Shown here in pieces: positions 11,094 through 22,823 of a DNA stretch of 64,000 nucleotides. The notes under the pieces are model-generated. The model saw only the letters and a list, made by a program, of their open reading frames with translations, had not been told where the DNA came from and ran no database searches. Position 1 is the stretch's first letter, and each line of letters begins with the position of its first letter. Both the position numbers and the translations under genes were made by a program. This DNA is from Paramarasmius palmivorus (lineage: Eukaryota > Basidiomycota > Agaricomycetes > Agaricales > Marasmiaceae), in contig JAYKXP010000018.1 in the NCBI GenBank assembly GCA_037176845.1, positions 372,001-436,000 of the forward strand. Reading direction: 5' to 3'.

Positions 11094-14000
11094 ATGCTTC
11101 TCCCTCTGAATCTTGGCTTCCAAGTCTTAGCCTCTAGACGGGATCCGGAAAAAGGCGAAGCTGATCATTCGAATTCGAGCAACGAAGACGTCGAGGATTC
11201 TCCTACGAATAACGAGTCGGGGTCGGGGTCGGGTCGTCGGAACGTAGGGATGGGGATGAAGGAGGATATCCGACCGTGCTGGAATATGCAGAACCAGAAG
11301 CAGATGAAGAAGAAAAGGATAGAAGACGACGAAGACGTCGTGGATCTAGCTTGAGCCTTGGTTTACTCTCAACTTTCTCATCATTCGACACGCCCAATCG
11401 ACCTCGCAGACCTCAATGGTACCGTAAACTCAAGTCCTTCCTATTCCCCCCAAATAACGACGATATCGATTCATATGTTCCAACCTATCGATACACACCT
11501 ATCATATCTGGACTCGTGATACCGTTCTCTATCCTTCTGGAGATACCAGGTTTGACAGAGCACTGGTACATCCGGACCATCGAAAACGAGGTTGTAGAGA
11601 CCAAACCTAACACGCCTGTGTTGAATGTGGGGCTAGCGATTAGTATGACATGTGGTGTCATCGCTAATATCGCTCTTATTGTGCGGTTTTTGGAGAAGAG
11701 AGTGAAGCTGATGACGGTGACGTGCGTGGCGTTTTTGACTATACATGGTGCGTGTTTGGGGTATGTTTTTGTGTTTGTTGGGCTAAGTCGGAATGAATAG
11801 ATATCATTAATATCACTGCTGTTACGGTTTTTGGTGTAGAACATCGGTTTGACGATGGATTCACATATGGAACGTCTTTCTGGATGACACTGTGCTCGAC
11901 TATAGCGTCGACGTTCACGAATGCAACGCTTATCGTGGATCTTATTCGAACGCCTGATTTTGCCAGTAGCGGCGAGTTACACTATTCATGTCTGCCAGAG
12001 ATGCTGTTTTCTAATGTTCCAATAGGCAGTGGGCTCACAAGGAAACAGCGATCGCTTATTATTATCGTGATTTTGCTGCTTTGCTACATAGCCTTTGGAG
12101 CATTGATCTTTTGCATCCTTCTCGGGATCAAGTTTGTCGACGCGCTGTACCTCACGGTTTGTTCAATCGAAACCATAGGAAAGTTTTCTTTCCGTATAAG
12201 CACTCGACGTTGAACGATGAAGTTGATCCCTTTGTGATTGTCCAGGTTTCGGTGATATCGTCCCCGTAACAACCGGAGCCAGAGTCTTCACATGCACCTA
12301 CGCCACCTTTGGCGTGATCAACCTCGCCCTCGCAGTCGCCCTAGCTCGCGAAACCGTCATCGAAGCCCTCGAAGTCGGCTACCGACGACGTCTGAAAACA
12401 GTCCGCGAACGACGCAAACGCACTCGATGGGTCCGACGCGTCTCCAACAGATGGAGAGAAGCCATCGAGTGGCGTCTTCGTGAAGCCGACAAACCCATCT
12501 GGGCGAGAGATGACCCCGATATGGAACGGACGTGGTACGTCAGAGTAGCGGACTGGTTGGCGCCGTGGATGTGGCCACGAACGACGAGATTGGGGGATGT
12601 ACCGCATCCGCATGGGATGCATTTGAATTTGGAGGCGTTGACCGACGCGCAGTTGGAGGCGGCTGCTTTGGAGGCTGGGGTGCCACTGAGGGATCTTTTG
12701 CCGCCGGGGTTTTTGAAGCGTAGGAAGAGTACTGGTGTGGGTAGAAGTAGGAATGAGCAGGGTGGATCGGGGCTGTTGTGGTTTAGAAGGATGCAGACTC
12801 AGAGGGATGTCGATCCTGATCAAGTTCCGTTGACGCATGCGCGGATTGGAAGGATGGCTGCGATGTTGGGAAGCTTTGCGTTGGCGGTGGGCAAGTCGGA
12901 GTGGTTCAAGGATGAGAAGAGGTGGAGTAAGAGGCCTCCGATCCCTGACGAGAGAGCTCGGTCGTCAAGGCGGAGAGTTTTTGAGCAGGACTTTGATGCC
13001 TATCGAGCGGGCATGGAAGAAGAGGAGAGGAAAGCTTTCTGGGCGAAGTTTAGTGTCGCTTGGATGCTGTTCATTGTGTTCTGGATGGTAAGGCAACTGA
13101 ATACGATTCTTGTGTGGATTTTTGACCCCATATTCGTTAGATCGGTTCTGGGGTCTTCATGGCGACCGAGGGTTGGTCATTCGGGGAAGCCATGTACTTT
13201 TGTTAGTTGCTTTGGCTTGCTGTCGCTTTCAGTGACTAAACGTTCCGTGAAGGTTTTATTTCATTCACGACCATTGGCTATGGTACGTTCGCCGCGCTTT
13301 GTTACTGATTTCGTGCTTATCGATTTGCAGGCGACTTTTCTCCTAAAACCCCAGCTGGTCGCTCAATCTTTGTCGTCTGGGCTCTGTTCGGAGTTGCTAC
13401 TATGACTATCTTGATCTCTGGTTCGCGTCATTTCACTGAACACCCGAACACGTATTGATCGCTCTTATACTCCAGTTGTATCGGAGGCCTTTACATCTCG
13501 ATATAAAGATGTATTTCGAATAGGTGTCTTCACCCGTGCGGTCGAGAAACTTAGGGCCAAGGAGCAAGAAGACGCCATTCGGAGGGCTAGATCTAAGCCG
13601 GCACCTTCCGTCTCTGGAGAAGGCAGTAGTACAGCCGCATCATCACGCTCATCCGCGAATGACCATGCGAAGCGACGGCTTGAACAGCTACCTCGACAGA
13701 TAATACAGCATTGCAAGTCCTTTCATGATCATATGCAATTCGTTTCAAGCCCTCGGCGTATTGATGGGAAGGAGCAAGAGAGGATGCCGGTAGGTATTCA
13801 GAAGCTTCTTGACGAAATAGATGGAGTGGAGAAGCTGGAGAACAGGATAAAGAACGAGATACTACAGGATCTAGATGCACGCCAGGTATGGGTTTTGTTG
13901 TTGGGTTTTCAAGCTAGGACTAATAAGTCTTCTTGTGCTCAATAGACCCTATTCACGCTAAGTATAGAGCGTATGTCACACTTTCCTGATGTACTATCGT

Positions 14001-14096
14001 ACCTTGGCTGATTTATTATTAGGTGAACTACGAAAAATGCTCGAAGCAGCAGAAGAGGCCCTTGCAGCCCTAGATGAACGAGACAAGCCACCTTAG
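11094..14096 (+). CDS. TOK-type two-pore-domain outward-rectifier potassium channel
   Basis: Plasma-membrane K+ channel of the fungal TOK family with eight membrane segments and two pore loops. The N-terminus is Ser/Glu-rich with a run of arginines, then hydrophobic segments YTPIISGLVIPFSILLEIPG, VGLAISMTCGVIANIALIV, VTCVAFLTIH, SFWMTLCSTIAS and SLIIIVILLLCYIAFGAL. The first pore reads SIETIG/FGDIVPVT across an intron at about 12179-12245; the second reads SFTTIGYGDFSPKTP (13253-13345). A cytoplasmic spacer of some 270 residues separates them. The C-terminal tail is charged with coiled-coil potential and ends at 14096. The 5' splice site in the first pore is not GT (see findings). An intron at 11972-12025 looks GC-AG. 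The exact start is uncertain: ATG 11094 is the best candidate but its frame joins the channel frame only through an unresolved splice near 11190-11280. Confidence 0.8.
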
Positions 14097-14483
14097 TCGC
14101 AGATTTCTGAACCCTTACATACTCATGACTTACGAACATTGCTTTCGATATAATACCCACCTTGTTGTATTTGTAGACACTGACATGATATCAAGTTTTT
14201 TTGACACTGCAATAAACGTCAAGACTCCAAACTCGAATGTTGAACGTTGAACACGTACACATCAGCTAGTGTGACAGACGTGACTCCAGCACTCGTTCAT
14301 CTCGCCGAATCCCTCTCCCCGGTCCCAGCAGCCATAATCTGCCTGGTCGATAGATAAACTCAGGCCCTCGAGTTGAGCCGCCCAAAAATCCAAAGAAATT
14401 GAATCCGGTTTTCATTTTACAGAGCCGGCGCCAGTAAACAAGTGTACACGTTACGTATTTGGTATTGACCTCCACGACAAGAC
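14097..14483. other. Short intergenic region
   Basis: 387 bases between the channel and the ChAPs gene, same strand. Presumed terminator of the first and promoter of the second; no clear element seen. Confidence 0.4.
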
Positions 14484-17244
14484 ATGGCGGAATCGTCCTT
14501 CAAGGACATTCCAGAGCTATACGAGGTGTGTCTGCTCTGCTATCATTAACTTACGCGATATTAACCATATAATTACAGGTTGACCTGGGAGAATCGTTGA
14601 CTGCGCGAACTGAATCTCTCTGTAAGGCCCCGCAGCAATTTCGCGTGCAAGCTCAAATAATGAATCCTCTTTGTAGCGACATTTCGTGAACTTGGACCTC
14701 CAGATTTATGCCATGTCGTGAAAAGCAATGGTAGGGGTGGACAAAGAGATGTGTGTACCGTTTTCACGTCGCATTTGGGTTGAAGCTCAAAGCCTCTACA
14801 GCTCGGTTCATATCACTACATATCTGGGGTGGATGCATCGTCTTCTGCCTCTTTGGCAGCTTATATCAACTCTTTAACATACGCGATTGAAGACTCGTCA
14901 GCCTGGTTCAGTAAAACGTCGGCTTGGAAGGTCAAGAGTGGGTGTTATTGGTGAGCAAATATCCATAATTTTTGGAATCCGGTTTTGACTGGAATCTTGC
15001 AGCTGTTTCAACGCATTCTCAAGAGTGGATATTCGAGTAGACGTGAAGATTCCAGGTGGTGTGCATGCATATGTTATCGACTTGCGTGGCGAAAGGTGTG
15101 TAGTGACGCTCTCTCATACGGCTTGGCATACTCACTGCGAGCACACAGGCACGAAGCAACCCCAGAACTATGGCAAGAAACATACGTATCGGCTCTCCTT
15201 CGCGCAATCCTCTACTCAGACGATCCCAATTACTGGCTCGATGCCTACCGAAAACTCGACCCGATCACCAACACCGACAGCGAGATCAGGTTCTTGCAAG
15301 CAGCCGAAGCTTTGTTCATGAAGGGCTGGCAGGTTGGCTCAGACCCAGAAATACAGGTCGCCACGGTGGTCTCCAATCACTTGACTGCTGGCATCATGAA
15401 GTACTTTGGGGATAGTGGCCGTTATCAGCAAGCTGCCAATCTCTTTGAAAAGCTTGCGGCGAAGGAGCCAGAGGTGGCGAGCTTGCTTGGTAGAGCCTAT
15501 ATTGGGATGAGTACGTGCTTATACATGTCATGTATGCAATTGTCTGATCTAGGCATCCTTTAGACGAAGAAGTGAAAGCCGTTCAAATCATGGCCCAAGC
15601 TATCAAGCAAACACCTCATTCTTACACCCTACTACATGCACAATGCGACCTCCTGTGCTCGAAAGGCAAATACGACTGGGCTGTAAAGCTTGCTCGTGAA
15701 GCTGTCAACTGCGCTCCATCCGAGTTCGTGACGTGGGAGAAGCTCACAGAATGCTATATTTCTCTGGGCGACTTTGAATCTGCCCTTCTTACTCTCAATT
15801 CCTGCCCCATGTTCACATACAACGGGCGCGATATGCACCGAAACCTTACCCCTGCACGTGTTCATCTTCCCTTCCTTCGACCTATCGGAGAAATTCTACC
15901 AGAACGAGTCAAGACCGATGACGACGAGGCGGATCCTGCCTTGCTTCGGCTACCTGCACCTGGTTTGAGAGGAACATGGGCAAGAGCGTATGCTCTTCTC
16001 ACCAAACTAGTATCGCAAATTGGATGGGACGAACTGCTCAAGACTCGGAGCTCCGTCTTCGTCATGGAAGAGGAGTACAGGATGCAAAAGGCCCAAAGCG
16101 AGGTGGTAAAGACAACGTCTAGTCCTACGGTCATTCACGAGGATGGTACGGTGCGGGATTCGATGATATCGGGCGCGACAGTAGTGGGTGATGGTGATGT
16201 GGTCGATGACAACGCGTCAACAAAGGGCATCGTGGCCCCCAGTACGCCTGTTTCTGCCACCACCAGGAAGTCGGATTCGTTGGGTGGTGTCAATGGAACT
16301 GGCGAGCGTTTGGGTGCCGATACCAGCATCCCTACGATCAGAATTTCAACTGAATCTGATCGGGATGTCCCAGATGCAGAAATAGAGGACTTGCAGAAGG
16401 AGAAGGATCTTCCGAATGGGACTTCGTCAAAGTCGCCCTTCGATGCTGAAGAGGGAGACAAGTCTGGACTGGAGAAACCTGCTCTGGCTGCGGCCGAAGA
16501 GGAAGATATAACAGCTGATGACGCCTCTCATAAGCAACAGCCTGCCCCAGAGGCATTCTCTTTCAGCAACAAGCGCTTATGCGAGAGGTGGTTGGATAAC
16601 CTGTTCATGGTTCTGTATGAGGTACGACAATTCTTCCCGTGTACTTCTTCATAAACTAATGCAAATCTAGGATCTTCGAGTATGGACCATTTTCCGTGCC
16701 GAGGTTGCACATTTCAAGACACAGCACGTTGCATACCGTAAGACCGGGCTCGAGTGGGAGATTTTGGGGGACTTGGGCTTACGCTTACATCACAAAGAGG
16801 AGGCAAAAGAGGTACGTCCTTCTGTGTTATTTGTGGGACTACCTGTTCATATGTACCCCCAATACAGGCATATCAGCGTTGCCTCGATACCCCTCGCTAT
16901 TCACACAAGCCATGGGCTAAACTCATGGAAACATATGCTGAAGAAGGTGACATCCAACGATGTATACAAACTGCGATCCGAGTAGCTGCCTATCAGTGGG
17001 CTGACTATACCGAAATGACGGTGCGTAATGACGAGCAAGTACCAGTTAGTCTTGAACTAATCCTCCTCTCTTCCAGTATCCAACCCAAATCGCTCGCGCA
17101 TTTTTCAAGTTAGGCAAAATCCACGGGCACGCCAAAATTACCTACACCCTCATCAGTATGGGCCTACCAGAATCAATATTGAAGATCATGGACAGCTACT
17201 TACAGTACGGAAAGACGTTTAAAGTGGAGGGCTGGGACTTCTGA
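14484..17244 (+). CDS. ChAPs family protein (Chs5-Arf1-binding, exomer cargo adaptor; Chs6/Bch1-like)
   Basis: Subunit of the exomer complex at the trans-Golgi, which in yeast carries chitin synthase and other cargo to the cell surface. The start MAESSFKDIPELYE at 14484 is followed by small exons giving FRELGPPDLCHVVK, a family signature. The main body is a series of TPR helices: ELWQETYVSALLRAILYSDD, WLDAYRKLDPITN, AANLFEKLAAKEPEVASLLGRAYIG, KAVQIMAQAIKQTPHSYTLL, WAVKLAREAVNCAP and ECYISLGDFESALLTLNSCP. A long acidic Ser/Thr-rich linker (about 16090-16550) precedes RLCERWLDNLFMVLYEDL, then further TPR helices and the conserved ending MDSYLQYGKTFKVEGWDF at 17244. More than eight introns. The linker is probably disordered and larger than in yeast Chs6. 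Function is by family; cargo is unknown. Confidence 0.9.
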
Positions 17245-17436
17245 GTTGTCAATTCTCTTTCTTTCGCCGACTGCCTCGTTTTACTTTATGTTCTCAGGTG
17301 CTCTGTACCGAGTATTTATGCCCATTCTACTTTGTTCTTCTGTTTTCTTTGCTCACAGGGCAAGTACGTAGAGTTTCTGAATTTAAAGCGATAAGTTGCG
17401 AAGTCGGTTATCAAGTACACTCCCAAGCCAAGTCGC

Positions 17437-19179
17437 CTATCCATCTACCTCCGCCTCTGAGCTTTCCACCTCTGAACTTGCTGCATCCTCTGACGAGACT
17501 GAAGGTTCTAAATTGTCGTCGTCGTCATCATCGCCGCCATCATTGTATCCTTCCCATTCCACTTGCTCCACCACAGACTTGAATCTGTCAACATCGTCCT
17601 CGAGGAGTTTCTTGCAATATTTTAGTGCAAGCCTCTTCACTGGTGCGCCCTGTTTCGACCGTGTTTCCAGTGCCTCTAAAAGTTGTTTCGATACCACTCG
17701 TCTCTTTCCATAGGGTTGGAAATCAACGGAAAGCAGGGATAGCTCCTGTAACGCAGGAAGGTGCATTCGCTGCGTCCCTCCAGATACCCCTTTCCTCCGG
17801 TTTCCAGTGTTATCCGTGCTGCGGCGGCACGAAAGTAGAGACAGTACTTGTCCGATGCATCCACCCCATATAATCAACCTCTCAATCTTTGTGGATTGCA
17901 TCGACTTGAAGATCGTCTCTACGGCAGAGTCTTCTGACATACGTAAGCACAGGGAAAAGGTTTGAAGGCTCGCGAGATGCAATATGGACAATGCATCTCC
18001 AATTGTCCTATCAAATGCGAGTGCACGAACTCCTAGGGTACGAATGTCCCAATACAATCTGAGGCAGAAACGTGGGAGGTTGGATGATGTTGGAGCAGGA
18101 TCGACTCCGTTTTCTATGGCCGACATCTCGACATCCGTATTCCAAATCGAAAGCATGAGTTGGGCAAAATGAAAGCCAGGGGTTCCATCAATAGAAAGGG
18201 CCGTTATCGGCTTGGAAATGGGCCTTCCTGCCTGAGGCGTGGTGTGCCGTGCAAGGCATGAAAACAGAGTCCTAAAATCTGCGATATCCCGTCCTATAAT
18301 GTCAGAATAACATATCATCCGAACAATTATGGACGCTGTCTCCGGTATGTCGAGATGATCCAAGAATTCGATGCAGTCTTCTCCATAGGTGTCTGAGAAC
18401 AGATGGAGATAACGCAGACGAGGCAAGGAGACTCGTGCCTTCTGCTGGATGGAGTAAGGAATCGTTTTCTCAAGGATGAGAGTTTCGAGAGAAGAGAGGC
18501 CACTGAGAACAGACATGAACTGATTCTCCGAGGGCCTCCTAATGAGTGCGATCCGTGCGATCCAAGTCAACGATTTCAGCCTTGTACCCAAGAACGAAGT
18601 GTTCCATGGGAGGTCACAATCGCTTAGCGAAAGCTCCTCGAGATTCGGTGCTTTGTCACCAAACAGACCTTTAGGAAGGCTGATATCGCACTTGAATTCA
18701 AAAGTACGGATATTTGGCGCGGGCTGAGTAAGAATCGGAAGAATTGTGTGTCTGATTTCGGGGAGGAGACCCAAATCGATTCGGATGCTTGCTATTCGTG
18801 ATATGTTGGTCAGAGCCTCTTTTAGGTTTGTGAAGTTCTCTGGGCTCGACCAGTACATATTAGGGTAGAATTCAATGTCAATTAGTGCAGGATCCGAGCG
18901 TTCTATCATCGCTTTCGCTAGACCTGGGGACATGAAATCCGGCCGAGTCCACAACGAGGGATTCTCCAAGGAAATCGTGCGCCAACGACGACAGACATGC
19001 GTCACAGCGATCCATGAGAGTCGTTCTTTGCGATCTCCAGGGGAGATATCTTCGAAACAAGCATACTCTTTAGGTGAAGGCAAGCAAAAGGTGAAAATGT
19101 GCCCCAGGATCTCCGGAGGAAGGGCTTGGATATGGTCACCAGCGCTTTTAGGTTGGCAAGGTTTCGTACAACTGTTCAT
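17437..19179 (-). CDS. F-box protein with leucine-rich-like C-terminal region
   Basis: Single-exon protein of 580 residues. Residues about 18-60 form an F-box: ALPPEILGHIFTFCLP followed by WIAVTHVCRRWRTISLENPSLW, the pattern of the large basidiomycete F-box family. This domain binds Skp1 in SCF ubiquitin ligases and the rest recognises the target. Repeating leucine-rich segments follow (NLEELSLSDCDL, SSLETLILEKTI, LPRLRYLHLFSD, LPALQELSLLSV). The C-terminal 35 residues are very acidic with a run of aspartates and serines, a feature often seen in this family. ATG at 19177-19179 directly precedes the F-box. Such genes are numerous and fast-evolving in mushrooms, so the target cannot be guessed. 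Convergent with the ChAPs gene, only 192 bases apart. Confidence 0.88.
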   Translation of the reverse strand: MNSCTKPCQPKSAGDHIQALPPEILGHIFTFCLPSPKEYACFEDISPGDRKERLSWIAVTHVCRRWRTISLENPSLWTRPDFMSPGLAKAMIERSDPALIDIEFYPNMYWSSPENFTNLKEALTNISRIASIRIDLGLLPEIRHTILPILTQPAPNIRTFEFKCDISLPKGLFGDKAPNLEELSLSDCDLPWNTSFLGTRLKSLTWIARIALIRRPSENQFMSVLSGLSSLETLILEKTIPYSIQQKARVSLPRLRYLHLFSDTYGEDCIEFLDHLDIPETASIIVRMICYSDIIGRDIADFRTLFSCLARHTTPQAGRPISKPITALSIDGTPGFHFAQLMLSIWNTDVEMSAIENGVDPAPTSSNLPRFCLRLYWDIRTLGVRALAFDRTIGDALSILHLASLQTFSLCLRMSEDSAVETIFKSMQSTKIERLIIWGGCIGQVLSLLSCRRSTDNTGNRRKGVSGGTQRMHLPALQELSLLSVDFQPYGKRRVVSKQLLEALETRSKQGAPVKRLALKYCKKLLEDDVDRFKSVVEQVEWEGYNDGGDDDDDDNLEPSVSSEDAASSEVESSEAEVDG

Positions 19180-20380
19180 TTGCTGTTCATGAATCAGCCA
19201 CCTCAGTAAAAATTGAAAGAGTTTCTCCGCACCTGCTCTTCAAAAAGTTGTTGATAGTCACTGTCGAGTGCAAGCCCCGCCCAAACAACTGCACGTGATA
19301 TGGCGTAATAAACCCGACGGCTTTAGCAGAAGGTCGTTCTGTAGTAAACGCGACTCGCGTGTCCGGTAGTTCCACCTCGATTCCCTATATCCTCTTTCTT
19401 CCCATGCCCATCGCTCAGGTCTATCGAACGTTGGAAACTGCAAGCAGCAAGGAGTGGATCTCTAACTTGACACATCGAGTAAACTCCTCATTGCTCAATA
19501 CGACTACGACCACAAGACATCGCCGACCTAGTTTCTCAATGCCGGTACCAATAACCCCGCACTACTAGCATCAACGAAAGAACACAACATTGGCTAGAGG
19601 TTGTAGGGATGCTCTAGTTGGGGTACTATTCGAAAGATATCGGAGACGAGCTAACGAAGACGAAGGAATTCAGTACGCGCTTTTCGCCTTAAGTATGGCT
19701 TCGCTCTAAGAACGCTAATTAGTAATACACGCTATGCTTGTCTTTCAGCGTAACCTTGCCCCAAATCCAGTTCATCCTCACGATTTTTGGGGACGTTTCG
19801 TTTAAAATCGTTGTAGCAGCTACGAAGACATCACGTTGTCTCACAAAACCAACACTTTATCCCTAAGCTACAACAATGCTCGGAGTGGGGTGAAAAGTTG
19901 GCTGGGCAGCGAATGCCTGGCTAGATGATGCCGGAAATGTTATCAAGGACGTGCAGGAATGATAATGGGGCTTTTGAGTGTTTGGGGATCGAGGCTTTCA
20001 AAGTGGGAGTAATAGTACCAATTTGTACGTTTTCAGTTTCAGCTAGGCATTAGTATTATTGTACTAAAAAGATGCCAATATATATCTGTAGCGAGGACCC
20101 TGAAAACGAAAATCCTGTGCGGAGCGAGGAGTAATTTGCTTTTTTGGACTGAATCAGGGGTACGCTTTTAAAAGCTGCGACATTCCTCTCGCTCGAAAAG
20201 ACTCTCAGGCTTCAAATGGTATCTTCTTCACCACGGCATTACCAGTACCACACCCATCCAATCGGTTCGGTTGATGAGAGTACCCCAAAAGTTTGTTCTT
20301 TCCTACGAAACTTGCCAAAGAGTTAGGACTAATCTCCTATTATGTAGTACAGGGCTGACTGGCCGGCCCTCAAAAAGAGG
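19180..20380. other. Intergenic region
   Basis: 1.2 kb upstream of two divergent genes. No coding frame, RNA gene or repeat could be supported. Confidence 0.4.
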
Positions 20381-21232
20381 ATGGATGTCCTCGAAGCGAA
20401 AATGAAAGAGTTTGGCCACAATATCAAGCAATCTTATGTAGGTCTGACAGAAAGCATCGAAAGCCTCGACCGAAGCAGTGCACATCTCAGAGAAAGTATC
20501 GAAAGACTCGAACGACTCGAACGAAGTAGTGCACATCTCACCGCTAAGTTGCGTCCCCTCGTACAAAAGCAGGCTGAGCGTCGATCTAAAGAGATAAAAT
20601 ACGAGATTTCGAGAGCTCTTTCCCAAGGTGCGCTTTTCTCATGTACAAGACCCTTAGCTTCGAGAGCTGAGTATTCATCAGGGGCAGACAAAAAAGTTCT
20701 CGAATCAGCCCCTGTTTTCGCCAACTGGATAAGGTCACTTCAACGAACGTTCACAACACCGAGATATCTTCTCTCCCCTTCTTCTCTCGTCATCAATCTC
20801 TACGTCGTACACAAGCAACGCTACGCTAATGACCCAGCGAAAAAGTTGTTGTCGGCGCAAGTCATGCAAGTCATTCCTCTGTATGAATACCTAGCCGAGG
20901 AGAAGGTGATGGAAGGGCTTTTCCTTGCGCTAGAGGAGTGTTGGGTCGTTCACTGGACTCTTCAGCAGGGGACAGAATTTTGGAAAACAATGCGTGCCGG
21001 GTTGACGATATGCTCAGAATCTTTGGCGCTGGATCTTGCGGTTGCGGTATATCTGAAGGCGGAGAATCTGATAGACGGGCTGGAAGTTACACAATACAGA
21101 GGGTGTCGTCCTATTCCGACAAGGGACGAACTGGAGTTGTATTTAAGACAGAGAGAGAATGAGGGATGGGAAGATGAGTTTATTGATCGGGTGCGGGAAT
21201 TAGCGAATGAGCAGTGGTCGATGGGTGTTTGA
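20381..21232 (+). CDS. Hypothetical coiled-coil protein, 283 aa
   Basis: Single open frame starting at ATG 20381; I do not recognise the family. The first 75 residues are strongly helical with heptad spacing and an internal near-duplication: RSSAHLRESIERLE and RSSAHLTAKLRPL lie about 22 residues apart, and the underlying DNA repeats around 20475-20545. The middle and C-terminal parts (INLYVVHKQRYANDPAKKLL, LYEYLAEEKVMEGLFLALEE, YLRQRENEGWEDEFIDRV) look globular and alpha-helical. No signal peptide or membrane segment. Its coding bias and length make it a likely real gene, but it could be lineage-specific. It lies 490 bases before the inverted-repeat element. Confidence 0.55.
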   Translation: MDVLEAKMKEFGHNIKQSYVGLTESIESLDRSSAHLRESIERLERLERSSAHLTAKLRPLVQKQAERRSKEIKYEISRALSQGALFSCTRPLASRAEYSSGADKKVLESAPVFANWIRSLQRTFTTPRYLLSPSSLVINLYVVHKQRYANDPAKKLLSAQVMQVIPLYEYLAEEKVMEGLFLALEECWVVHWTLQQGTEFWKTMRAGLTICSESLALDLAVAVYLKAENLIDGLEVTQYRGCRPIPTRDELELYLRQRENEGWEDEFIDRVRELANEQWSMGV

Positions 21233-21710
21233 TTGGCATGACTAGTATTGATAGACTCGCGTTGTTGTAAGTATACACTATCAAACTGTGAGAGGGAAAA
21301 TAAAAATATGCTTGCAATTGGGTTGAGAAGAGAAGCGCTACATCATCGACGCGCTAGTTTTTTTCGCGGCATTTTGTCTCTTACTCCCACCTGCTTCTCG
21401 ATGCGACCACAGGATACCACCTCACTTCATCCATTCCGGTTTTACGAGGACTAGTCTTAATCTCTCACTCGCAAGAGCATCCGTATCCCCGACAGTCTTC
21501 TCGATTCCGGGCCCACAAGCTTACAGGCTACGACCGGAAAGACGGTGATACATATCAGCAGGAGAATGACAAGGCGACAGGGATGTTTTGGCTGGAGCAA
21601 AGTTGAAAGGATATCAGAAGGAGTATCAGGATTGAGCGGAATCTGGTACGTGCCTTTTACCTTATGGTTTCGCTCTGCTCATCTACACGCAGGCGGTCGT
21701 TCTCAAGCGT
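21233..21710. other. Intergenic region before the TIR element
   Basis: No gene or regulatory signal recognised. Confidence 0.35.
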
Positions 21711-21720
21711 GGTTCTGATC
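21711..21720 (+). repeat. Candidate target-site duplication, left
   Basis: GGTTCTGATC directly outside the left TIR; 8 of 10 bases match the right flank at 23623-23632. Confidence 0.4.
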
Positions 21721-21790
21721 AAGGGGCACGCAACGATTTAGCGCTCTGTTGCCGTCTCCCCCAACCACCCCTCCATCAAATTTCCTTTTT
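21721..21790 (+). repeat. Left terminal inverted repeat
   Basis: 70 bases, exact reverse complement of 23553-23622. Identity stops in the T-run at 21790. Confidence 0.85.
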
Positions 21791-21921
21791 TGGATTTGAC
21801 TGCCTGGTGACCTCTTCGTCTTCGACAACATGCATATAACGCATTAATCTTGTAATATTAAAGAACGAGAATGAAGCCATTCTCACTATCCCTTCTTTCC
21901 CTCCTCACCTCACCTTGAAAC

Positions 21922-22346
21922 ATGCCCGACTCGGAGAAAAATGAAGGTGAAACATCTCAGCATAAGGTTATTGCACTTGATTTCCCTTGAAAGAAATGTT
22001 GGACATATAACATACTTTTCTAGGATTATAAGGAACAGGGTTCGCATGTTCATTCAACTGCTGAGGTCTTGTTTCAGTCACTAATCACGGTGGGTATTGA
22101 TGTTGAAGTCTTCCTTTCGAATGCGACACATTCAAGCAAGCCAATGTTCAGATATCTGAGGGAAGAATAGATCACCTATCATTCCTACCCTTGAGTGTTC
22201 TGCAGCAACTGTTTGTTCAACAAGAGTACCCATTCGAGGGTAATGACCGCCTTGAATCGATGTTCGGCAGCTGCCGAAACCTCCAAAATTCCAAGAGTTT
22301 TGATCTTGTACGATTCCATGAGCAACTAGGGCTCGATGGCCCTTAA
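21922..22346 (+). CDS. Candidate small protein (101 aa) inside the TIR element
   Basis: Not recognised. Three exons join with phase-0 introns and stay open: 21922-21966 (MPDSEKNEGETSQHK), 22024-22089 (22 codons) and 22152-22346 (65 codons with stop). Both introns have GT-AG ends and normal length (57 and 62 nt), though the first donor, GTTATT, is weak. The last exon has a hydrophobic helix-like part (HLSFLPLSVLQQLFVQQ) and ends LDGP. The product is hydrophilic at the N-terminus with no signal peptide. It could be the element's own gene, a captured host fragment as in Pack-MULEs, or chance. Agreement of three exons in frame favours a real or recently real gene. Confidence 0.35.
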
Positions 22347-22823
22347 AGCTCGAAGAAGGGCATTTGACGCGACACCTAACATCCAGGAAAGGACGTAGGA
22401 AGCGAAGCCAGTGAAGGTCTGCGAGTGAATGATGGCGTTATGCTTGGCCGAGATACCCAACTTTTCAGAATCGATTCTTGTCATCTATCCTTTCCCTGGG
22501 TCTTCGCAATTCCTCGGGTGTATACTAAATACATAGACACTACTTTAACTGTTTTTTCGGAGCTCTGAACCCAGATATTCACTTTCCAGGCGATGCCGGA
22601 GATTACACCCATGTAAGCGCCGTATAAGCGCCGACCTGAACCTACGAGCGTTCACTGTATATCGCAGTATTCCCCGTATTCTTCCCGTCAAAACATGGCA
22701 TACATACGTAGATAGTATGCCCCTAAAGTTCTGTAAGCCTGCAACTCAGTTATGAGCACGTTGAGAGCACAGCATAATAAATATCATGCTTCCTCTTCAC
22801 CACATCAGTATGTTGACAAATAG

